A stretch of DNA of 20,049 bases from Bacillota bacterium (GTDB taxonomy: Bacteria; Bacillota; Clostridia; Oscillospirales; Ruminococcaceae): the NCBI GenBank assembly GCA_023395695.1, contig JAEWYJ010000174.1:1-20049 (forward strand), read 5' to 3'. Under the pieces are notes generated by a model. It did no database searches. It saw only the letters and a list, made by a program, of their open reading frames with translations, and was not told where the DNA came from. A program made the translations under genes and the position numbers. Positions 13,719 to 20,049 of this stretch are shown here, piece by piece; position 1 is the first letter of the stretch; each line of letters begins with the position of its first letter.

Positions 13719-14245
13719 GCGCATCCTCCATACTTAAACGCCTCAAGGACATTGATGCCCGCAGCCTGACAGGGCGGCAAATTGACTTGCATGGCAAAAA
13801 ATAAGCGATACCAAGCCAAAAGCGCACACCGTGCGTGCCGTCCGGTTGCAGCGTGGCCGCGTGTCCCCGGCAGCCTTAGTATATAGCAAACCCTTTGCCT
13901 GCGCAAGGGGTTTTGAGCTGCCGGAGCTTGCGTATGACAGGGCTGCTATATCGCCGTAAGACGGTGCGCCCGCTCAGGCCGTAAAACGCCTGAGCGAACA
14001 GGGTATACACCCCCGCCGTCAGCGACGCTAACAGCAAACCGTCGCGACGCAGCGCTCACTTGTCGGGCTTGCCGCGCACCCGGGCAATGGCTTTGTCGGT
14101 CATCCTGCGTTTATATACATAAAATAGGTGGAAATGTGTGAATTTTTAACTAAATTCATTTTTCTATACATTTTTACTAGAAAACAGACGTAGAGTCTGA
14201 TAAAATAATTACAAATAAATTTGCAAGTTTAAGAAAGGATCCTGC
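13719..14245. other. Intergenic region upstream of trmB and the DUF1576 gene
   Basis: No convincing gene in 527 bases. A leftward promoter for trmB is possible: TTGCGC (13906-13901), 16-base spacer, TATACT (13884-13879). It overlaps an 11-bp hairpin AAACCCTTTGC / GCAAGGGGTTT (13888-13898 and 13903-13913, one wobble). A perfect 9-bp hairpin CGCTCAGGC / GCCTGAGCG is at 13971-13996. The right end turns AT-rich after 14110, with TAAAAT (14201-14206) as a possible rightward -10 and an inverted repeat CAGAC-GTAGA-GTCTG (14185-14199) just in front of it. That repeat is a possible operator for the DUF1576 gene. Confidence 0.5.
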
Positions 14246-15526
14246 ATGACAAAGCTAAACGACGCTGTTTCTACCCTTAACAACGCCCTGGTTGCAAAGC
14301 GAATGTGTTTTCTCCTTGCACTTTCGTTAATTGTCGCCGGCTTTGCCCTGGAAACCCCAAAAAGCATTTTAGACGGCCTTATCGCGTATATTCTTTGCTC
14401 CGACATTTTGATTACCGACTATTTTGTCATCGGCTCTATCGGCGCGGCGCTGGTGAATGCCGGTATTGTCACGCTGATTTCGATTGGCCTGACGCTGCTG
14501 ATTAAAACGCCCTATAACGGCGGCACCATTTCCATGATGTTTTTAATGGCGGGCTTTTCGCTGTTTGGCAAAAACCCCATCAACATTCTGCCGTTCTTTC
14601 TTGGCGTCTGGATTTATTCCAAGGTCAAGGGGCAGCCGATGGCGCGCTATACCAACGCGGCGCTCTTTTCTACAACGCTGGCGCCGATTGTCAGCGACGT
14701 TTTGCTTAAAACCCCCGTGCATCCGCTAATCAGCCTTCTGCTGGCGGTGAGCGTGGGCGCCCTGATCGGTTATATCATTATTCCGCTGGCCGAGCACGCC
14801 TTTTCAACCCACATGGGCTATACCCACTTTAACTATGGCTTTACCGGCGGGCTTATGGCGCTGATGCTCGCGTCGGTTACTCAGGCCATGGGCGGCTCCA
14901 TTCAAACCTCTATGATCTGGTATGCAGGCGTCCCTGCATCTATGCTGATTTATCTGATCGCGCTGATCGCCGTACTCATTGTGGTCGGCTTTGTGCTTTG
15001 CAACTTTAATCTGCGAACCTATTGGCGTATTATGCGCCACTCGGGACGGTCCCCCACCGATTTTGTCATCACCGACGGCATCGGTGCAACCATGATGAAT
15101 ATGGGGCTGATGGGCAGCATCTCTTTGAGCTATGTGCTGCTGGTTGGGGGCGACCTCAACGGCCCCGTATGCGGCGCCGTTTTAACGGCCATCGGCTTTG
15201 GCGCAGCCGGTGAGCATCCGAAGAATTCCACCCCCATCATGCTGGGGGTCTGGCTGGCCTCTCATGTAATGGTCTCTAACGATACCGACCCCGGCATGCT
15301 GCTGGCGGCGCTGTTTGGCACCGCGCTTGCCCCCATAGCCGGCCAGTTCGGCTGGTTTTACGGCATTGTTGCCGGCTTTTTACATGCGGCGGTGGTGCTG
15401 GCCGTCGGCGCTCCCTGCGGCGGCTACAATCTTTACAATAACGGCTTTTCGGCCGGTCTGGTCGCACTGGTCATGGTGTCTTTAATACAGGGCATTTCGT
15501 TGCGCGGGCGTAACGCCGACCGTTGA
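14246..15526 (+). CDS. DUF1576-family polytopic membrane protein
   Basis: A 426-residue, highly hydrophobic protein with about ten or more membrane segments, preceded by GAAAGGA 6 bases before the ATG. It resembles the DUF1576 family of Firmicutes membrane proteins of unknown function. The two halves look related: LVNAGIVTLISIGLTLLIKTPYNGGTISMMFLMAGFSLFGKNPINILPFFLGVWIYSKVKG in the first half matches in pattern MMNMGLMGSISLSYVLLVGGDLNGPVCGAVLTAIGFGAAGEHPKNSTPIMLGVWLASHVM in the second. This suggests an internal duplication, as in many transporters. GGYNLYNNGFSAGLVALVM near the end parallels YTHFNYGFTGGLMALML. No partner gene is nearby and a terminator follows, so it is transcribed alone. Transport is a reasonable guess, not shown. 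Confidence 0.85.
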   Translation: MTKLNDAVSTLNNALVAKRMCFLLALSLIVAGFALETPKSILDGLIAYILCSDILITDYFVIGSIGAALVNAGIVTLISIGLTLLIKTPYNGGTISMMFLMAGFSLFGKNPINILPFFLGVWIYSKVKGQPMARYTNAALFSTTLAPIVSDVLLKTPVHPLISLLLAVSVGALIGYIIIPLAEHAFSTHMGYTHFNYGFTGGLMALMLASVTQAMGGSIQTSMIWYAGVPASMLIYLIALIAVLIVVGFVLCNFNLRTYWRIMRHSGRSPTDFVITDGIGATMMNMGLMGSISLSYVLLVGGDLNGPVCGAVLTAIGFGAAGEHPKNSTPIMLGVWLASHVMVSNDTDPGMLLAALFGTALAPIAGQFGWFYGIVAGFLHAAVVLAVGAPCGGYNLYNNGFSAGLVALVMVSLIQGISLRGRNADR

Positions 15527-15886
15527 GCACAAAAACCGGGCCTCATATACACCATAATACGGCTGACATAAGCAGAAGGGGTCACATGCGCCTTCTGCTT
15601 ATTTTGGATAATTCCGGGACGGTCAATCAGATATCTTTCAGAAAAGGGCCCGCTCGTCTTGAACACGCCTGCGCCCGGCAGTTTTGCGCCGGGCCTTTGC
15701 TATGATATGACATATTTGTGTATCGGCACGCTTACCAAAGCATGGCGCGCCGCGCCATTTTTACTGTTCCCCCGGTTAGTCTCCGGTTTGCAACGCCACT
15801 TTACCCGGCTTCTTCAAGCCGCAAATTTAAATCTTTTCTTTTGCCGCCCTGTGCGTTATGATAGGCTATGAAAGGACGGATGTTAA
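15527..15886 (+). other. Hairpin-rich intergenic region after the DUF1576 gene
   Basis: No gene is supported here. After the first terminator there are further hairpins: GCCCGGC / GCCGGGC (15673-15679 and 15688-15694), ATGGCGC / GCGCCAT followed by TTTT (15742-15762), and CGGCTT / AAGCCG followed by a T-rich stretch (15806-15821). An extended -10 TGC-TATGAT at 15698-15706 would start a transcript ending about 50 nt later at the second hairpin. This is weak evidence for a small RNA. TATGAT at 15857-15862 is a possible -10 for the next gene. Confidence 0.4.
15568..15606 (+). terminator. Terminator of the DUF1576 gene
   Basis: A 12-bp perfect stem ATAAGCAGAAGG / CCTTCTGCTTAT (15568-15579 and 15591-15602) with an 11-base loop, followed by TTTT, 41 bases after the stop codon. 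Confidence 0.8.
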
Positions 15887-16075
15887 ATGTCATTAACTAT
15901 GAGCGCCGTTGGTTTTGCCCTTTGTATTGTGTTGATTGTCGTCTGCGTCATCCTTGACAAAAAACGGGGTGAGGACCGCTGCCGGTTGATTATATCCATA
16001 ACCGGTATTCTCGCCATGATGTGCCTGTTCTTCCTGCTGGTGAATCTGCTGCTGGCCGCCGGCATTCTTAAATAA
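15887..16075 (+). CDS. Small two-helix membrane protein, 62 residues, unknown function
   Basis: The protein begins MSLTMSAVGFALCIVLIVVCVILDKKRGEDRC and has two predicted membrane segments, about residues 5-23 and 34-58. They are joined by a short charged loop (DKKRGEDRCR), which the positive-inside rule places in the cytoplasm. AAAGGA at 15871-15876 is 10 bases before the ATG; a second ATG four codons in is an alternative. A terminator lies 50 bases after the stop, so it is a single-gene unit. The balanced hydrophobic/charged pattern is not what random frames give, but no family is recognised. Confidence 0.65.
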   Translation: MSLTMSAVGFALCIVLIVVCVILDKKRGEDRCRLIISITGILAMMCLFFLLVNLLLAAGILK

Positions 16076-16124
16076 GGCGCTTGCGGCGCAGCGGGCCGTA
16101 TTAGCGCCTGCTGGTCTAACTATA

Positions 16125-16166
16125 AAAACGCTGCCGATAAAGATTGTCCTTTGTCGGCAGCGTTTT
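16125..16166. terminator. Bidirectional terminator
   Basis: A 13-bp stem AAAACGCTGCCGA / TCGGCAGCGTTTT (16125-16137 and 16154-16166). It has T-tracts on both strands and lies between the convergent small membrane protein gene and the GNAT gene, so it can end both transcripts. Confidence 0.85.
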
Positions 16167-16172
16167 ATACTG

Positions 16173-16616
16173 TTATTTAAATTCCTTAACCATTTGCAGA
16201 TAAGGAAATTCCTGAAAGCCCAGCTTTTGGTACAGGCTTTTGGCCCGCGTATTATCCGGCGTTATCTCCAGACGCATGCGTGCGAGCCGCGGCCCGTGCT
16301 CCGCTTCAATTGCCGCAAAAAGCGCCTTTCCCAGCCCCAGCGAGCGGTATGAGGGTGCAATAAAGGCTTCTTCAACCCAGACCGTCAGGCCGCCGCCCTC
16401 GCAGGAAAAGGTTTTGGCGACCAGCGCATAGCCCGCCGCCTGACCGTCGTAAATCAGCATATAGCCCTGCGCGTAAACATCTGAGCGCATCATTTCGTCA
16501 AAGGTCGCCTCAATATTCTCTTTAGGAACGGTATGCTGCACCGCGTCGGAGCTGTAAAACTGCTGCACCAGCCCAATGTAGGCTTCCCGGTCCGCAGGCT
16601 CAATTTTTCTGACCAT
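16173..16616 (-). CDS. GNAT-family N-acetyltransferase
   Basis: A 147-residue single-domain GNAT protein of the usual length. MVRKIEPADREAYIGLVQQFY is a typical N-terminal strand-helix. WVEEAFIAPSYRSLGLGKALFAAIE is motif A, the acetyl-CoA pyrophosphate loop (R-S-L-G-L-G-K). LEITPDNTRAKSLYQKLGFQEFP is motif B. The ATG is preceded by AGAGGTGA at a slightly long spacing. The gene is 67 bases downstream of the second GAPDH on the same strand with no terminator seen between them, so it may be co-transcribed. The substrate is unknown; small-molecule or protein N-acetylation are both possible. Confidence 0.9.
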   Translation of the reverse strand: MVRKIEPADREAYIGLVQQFYSSDAVQHTVPKENIEATFDEMMRSDVYAQGYMLIYDGQAAGYALVAKTFSCEGGGLTVWVEEAFIAPSYRSLGLGKALFAAIEAEHGPRLARMRLEITPDNTRAKSLYQKLGFQEFPYLQMVKEFK

Positions 16617-16683
16617 AGTTATGCGTCACCTCTTGTATCATTAAAGGGTAAGGGCTATCTGCTCTCCGCCATTGTGCACCGGC

Positions 16684-17706
16684 TTAACGTGCCTGCGCAT
16701 CCACTGCGGCCATATGCTCAACCAGCATGAGCACCTTGTTGGAATAGCCCCATTCATTATCGTACCACGCCAGCAGCTTGATAAAATTATCGTCAATCAT
16801 AATACCGGAACTGGCGTCAAAGTTGCAGGTGTGGGTGTCCCCCAGAAAATCCAGCGAGACCACCTGCTCATCGCAGTAGGCCATAACGCCCTTCATACTG
16901 GTCTCGGTCGCCTTTTTAATAGCGGCGCAAACCGCGTCATAGGTTGTGGGCTTTTCCAGACGGGCCGTGAGATCCACCACCGAAACATCGGCGGCCGGAA
17001 TGCGGAACGACATACCGGTCAGCTTGCCCTTAACCTCAGGGATAACCAGTCCGCACGCCTTTGCGGCGCCCGTTGTTGAGGGAATAATATTCCCAAACAC
17101 CGAACGACCGGTGCGCCAGTCCTTCATCGAGCGGGCGTCCACCACCTTCTGCTTGGCGGTGGCCGCATGAATCGTCGACATCAGCCCCTGAATAATACCA
17201 AACTCGTCGTTGACCACCTTGACCAGCGGCGCAAGGCAGTTGGTTGTGCAGGAGGCATTGGACACCACCGTCATATCGCTGGTGTATCCGGTATGATTAA
17301 CCCCCATAACAAAGGTCGGGGAGCTGTCTTTGGCCGGCGCAGTAATAACCACCTTTTTGGCGCCGGCGGCAAGGTGCGCGGCCGCTTTTTCAGCCGTCAC
17401 ATAAGCGCCGGTGGACTCAACAATATATTCAGCCCCGACCGCGCCCCAAGGCACATTGGCGGCGTCCGCTTCGCTGAAAACAGGAATTTTGACCCCGTTG
17501 AAGCTCAGACCCTTTTCGTACACCTCCACCGTACCGGGGCAACGGCCAAAGGTGGAATCGTACTTCATCATATACTTCATATATTCAAGGTCAACATTGC
17601 GGTAGTTGACGGCACAGATTTCAAAGCGCTCCGGCATCGCCAGCGCCTGCCGCAGCACCACCCTGCCGATTCTTCCAAACCCGTTAATGCCGATTTTTAC
17701 TGCCAT
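16684..17706 (-). CDS. Type I glyceraldehyde-3-phosphate dehydrogenase paralogue with altered cofactor loop
   Basis: A 340-residue GAPDH. It has the Rossmann motif INGFGRIGR, the catalytic SNASCTTNC (C153), H180 in [10 protein letters not shown], and the phosphate-site segment STTGAAKA, with C-terminal [13 protein letters not shown]. It should be catalytically competent. The residue that normally binds the adenosine ribose (aspartate, as in AINDP of the neighbouring copy) is replaced: the loop reads CAVNYRNVD, with Tyr35 and Arg36. This favours NADP+ or dual use. The phosphate-binding region also differs ([15 protein letters not shown] versus [15 protein letters not shown]). The open frame extends upstream to 17952. 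MAVKIG at 17706 is the start because AGGAGG precedes it and the extension crosses the terminator of the other GAPDH gene. It could act in gluconeogenesis or NADPH supply. Confidence 0.93.
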   Translation of the reverse strand: MAVKIGINGFGRIGRVVLRQALAMPERFEICAVNYRNVDLEYMKYMMKYDSTFGRCPGTVEVYEKGLSFNGVKIPVFSEADAANVPWGAVGAEYIVESTGAYVTAEKAAAHLAAGAKKVVITAPAKDSSPTFVMGVNHTGYTSDMTVVSNASCTTNCLAPLVKVVNDEFGIIQGLMSTIHAATAKQKVVDARSMKDWRTGRSVFGNIIPSTTGAAKACGLVIPEVKGKLTGMSFRIPAADVSVVDLTARLEKPTTYDAVCAAIKKATETSMKGVMAYCDEQVVSLDFLGDTHTCNFDASSGIMIDDNFIKLLAWYDNEWGYSNKVLMLVEHMAAVDAQAR

Positions 17707-17720
17707 TACGAAATTCCTCC

Positions 17721-17763
17721 TGTTACAATCATGGGCTTCCGCTACTCTTGTGTTATTGTAACA
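17721..17763 (-). promoter_or_regulatory. Perfect 9-bp inverted repeat in the control region of the second GAPDH
   Basis: TGTTACAAT (17721-17729) and ATTGTAACA (17755-17763) are exact inverted copies 25 bases apart. One arm abuts the AGGAGG ribosome binding site. The other contains TACAAT, a possible leftward -10. It could be a two-half-site operator at the promoter, or an mRNA hairpin beside the ribosome binding site if transcription begins further upstream. Confidence 0.55.
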
Positions 17764-17902
17764 TGGCCCGATAAATGTAGCTAGAGCGCGGTTGTCCAAT
17801 AAATCAGCCGTTTTGATATAACAATTTGGTGGTTTTCGTAAGCTAACCGGCAATTTGTAATTTTCATCAATCTTTTGGCGTGCAATTTTATTTAAAGGTA
17901 CC

Positions 17903-17942
17903 AAAAACAGCCCTACCGGAATTTCTTCCTCCGGTATGGCTG
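17903..17942 (-). terminator. Terminator of the first GAPDH gene
   Basis: Read leftward: a 13-bp stem CAGCCATACCGGA / TCCGGTAGGGCTG with one mismatch (17942-17930 and 17920-17908), followed by TTTTT (17907-17903). It begins 23 bases after the stop codon and separates the two GAPDH transcripts. Confidence 0.85.
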
Positions 17943-17965
17943 CTTTGCACAAATCCCAGGTATTC

Positions 17966-19058
<1,093 letters not shown>

Positions 19059-19118
19059 TAGCAATTAATAATTTTGGTATAAATCACACAAAATAGAGGT
19101 GTTTATTTGGAAACGAAT

Positions 19119-19128
19119 TTCACGTGAA
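19119..19128. repeat. 10-bp palindrome in the gap/kinase intergenic region
   Basis: TTCACGTGAA is a perfect palindrome. The 8-mer CGAATTTC occurs at 19114-19121 and again at 19171-19178. Both are possible binding sites between the two divergent promoters; no regulator is named. Confidence 0.4.
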
Positions 19129-19165
19129 GAGGATTTCGAGTCCAAATTTTCCTATATTTAGAAAT

Positions 19166-19194
19166 TTTGTCGAATTTCGTTGTTTCGTGTCGAG
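19166..19194 (+). promoter_or_regulatory. Spo0A-box-like sites upstream of the kinase-like gene
   Basis: TTTGTCGAA (19166-19174) contains TGTCGAA, an exact match to the core Spo0A box. TGTCGAG (19188-19194), 20 bases downstream, matches at 6 of 7. The first is centred about 45 bases before the predicted transcription start and the second lies in the -35/-10 spacer. Spo0A control is inferred from the motif only. Confidence 0.5.
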
Positions 19195-19210
19195 TATTAT
19201 GATATCATAA
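19180..19210 (+). promoter_or_regulatory. Promoter of the kinase-like gene, with a palindrome over the -10
   Basis: Rightward TTGTTT (19180-19185), a 17-base spacer and TATCAT (19203-19208). A perfect 14-bp palindrome TTATGATATCATAA (19197-19210) covers the -10 and could be an operator. Confidence 0.55.
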
Positions 19211-19246
19211 ATTATAGTAGTATTTCCTGAAAAAGGGGCTGATTAG

Positions 19247-20049
19247 ATGCAAACACAGCTTGCATTAATCCAACAGCTGCATGGCGAATCCCCTGTTCCG
19301 TTTGCCGTGGCAGACAAGCGCTTTTCAATTGTATGGGCCAACCCCTGCGCACTCAGGCGGTATCCGGCATTGTCCATTCCCGGCGGACTTTCTCTGCTTG
19401 TTTCTTCGGCCCAGCTGGGCGCTATCCAGAAGGCGGCCGGAGAGCGGCATGCCTTTTCGGTCGGGCTGGCCGGCATGCAGCATTTTGCAGCCTCATTTAC
19501 GCCTATTGAAGACGGCTTTCTTATCTCCTTCGGCTTTGCCGACGCACAGCAAGCCCCCATGCTGCCACAGAGCATCGACTATCTGGTTTCGGCTATTTCA
19601 GGTCGCCTGCGCGCACCGCTTTCCAATATCTTTGCAGGCATTTCGGCCATTGCCCGTCTGCCGGACATTCCCCAAAACGAACGGCTGCACGCACTGGCGG
19701 AGCAAATAAATTTAAACAGCTACCACATGCTGCGTTTCACCATCGATTTTACAACGCATTTACGCTTTTTACTGGGCAACGAGCCCTTTTCGCCCATTCT
19801 GATAGATCTGGCCGATTTTTTAAGGCGTCTGGGGCTGGCAGCGGGCATGCTGACCGATTCCATCGGCGTCACGCTTTCGTTGGATTTACCCAATACGCCG
19901 GTATATATCATGTCCGACGACGCGCTGCTTAACCACGCGCTGCTGCACATTTTCTCAAACTGCTGCCGCTTCAGTCGGGCCGATAACGTTATCTCAATGG
20001 CATTGGTCGCCGATGCCTCCCGTGCGCACATCACCATCCGGGACCGGGG
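19247..20049 (+). CDS. Sensor histidine-kinase-like protein lacking the phospho-acceptor histidine (3' end outside window)
   Basis: 267 codons are visible and the frame is open to the window edge. AAAGGGG (19231-19237) lies 9 bases before the ATG. The N-terminus (SPVPFAVADKRFSIVWANPCALRRYP, about 15-40) resembles a PAS sensor domain, and there is no membrane segment, so it is probably cytoplasmic. Residues 117-125 read ISGRLRAPL, which lines up with the H-box consensus I-S-H-E-L-R-T-P-L of the dimerisation domain, but Gly119 stands where the phosphorylated histidine should be. The part after it (SDDALLNHALLHIFSNCCRFS, about 227-247) resembles the N-box, but it is degenerate. IRDRG at the very end would begin the ATP-lid D-box, cut by the window. 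It is possibly a pseudokinase or one that acts by binding a partner; alternatively the histidine lies elsewhere. Confidence 0.75.
   Translation, partial: MQTQLALIQQLHGESPVPFAVADKRFSIVWANPCALRRYPALSIPGGLSLLVSSAQLGAIQKAAGERHAFSVGLAGMQHFAASFTPIEDGFLISFGFADAQQAPMLPQSIDYLVSAISGRLRAPLSNIFAGISAIARLPDIPQNERLHALAEQINLNSYHMLRFTIDFTTHLRFLLGNEPFSPILIDLADFLRRLGLAAGMLTDSIGVTLSLDLPNTPVYIMSDDALLNHALLHIFSNCCRFSRADNVISMALVADASRAHITIRDR

Noticed and set aside
13658..13906. Leftward open frames upstream of trmB
   Set aside because: They have no ribosome binding site, overlap the candidate promoter and trmB, and resemble random translation.
17707..17952. An 82-residue N-terminal extension of the second GAPDH
   Set aside because: The extension crosses the terminator of the first GAPDH and the inverted repeat. 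The family begins at MAVKIG, which has its own AGGAGG.

Overview
The window reads as chromosomal DNA of a moderately GC-rich, anaerobic, probably spore-forming member of the Clostridia (Oscillospirales/Ruminococcaceae-like). The reasons are consistent AGGAGG-type ribosome binding sites, sigma-A type promoters, the mix of gene families (M42 peptidases, methionine gamma-lyase of the aluminium-resistance type, DUF1576, gamma-glutamyl hydrolase beside trmB), and a perfect match to the Spo0A box in front of a sensor kinase. The genus cannot be decided from the sequence alone.

Left part (1-5.7 kb): a leftward operon tctC-tctB-tctA encodes a tripartite tricarboxylate-type transporter. The beginning of an enolase-superfamily enzyme follows it and runs off the left edge. 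Divergent from it are two tandem LysR regulators separated by one nucleotide. This looks like a self-contained uptake-plus-catabolism module for an organic or sugar acid. It ends at a strong terminator, a cluster of palindromes and a leftward tRNA-Leu(UAG), whose 3' end faces the module.

Middle part (6.2-11.7 kb): a leftward cluster murD, M42 peptidase, M42 peptidase, GNAT acetyltransferase and a PLP-dependent methionine-gamma-lyase-like protein. The last four genes overlap one another, so they are translationally coupled. murD supplies peptidoglycan precursor; the rest look like peptide and amino-acid turnover.

Next (11.7-13.9 kb): an unusual intergenic region. It holds a leftward consensus promoter followed about 50 nt later by a terminator (possible small RNA or attenuator). 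Opposite this lies a rightward 39-codon gene with its own promoter element, ribosome binding site and strong terminator. Then comes a leftward two-gene unit, trmB and a class-I glutamine amidotransferase (PuuD type), overlapping by ATGA.

Right part (14.2-20 kb): a rightward DUF1576 membrane protein, a rightward 62-residue two-helix membrane protein, a leftward GNAT, and two leftward tandem GAPDH paralogues, each with its own control region. The downstream paralogue has lost the aspartate that normally selects NAD+. At the right edge a rightward sensor-kinase-like gene begins. It has the LRxPL surroundings of an H-box, but glycine replaces the phospho-accepting histidine, and it carries Spo0A-box-like sites upstream. 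It is cut by the window end.

No CRISPR array, insertion sequence, rRNA or phage gene was seen. The points most worth a second look are the histidine-less kinase, the cofactor-altered second GAPDH, the 39-residue protein locus and the short leftward transcript unit beside it.
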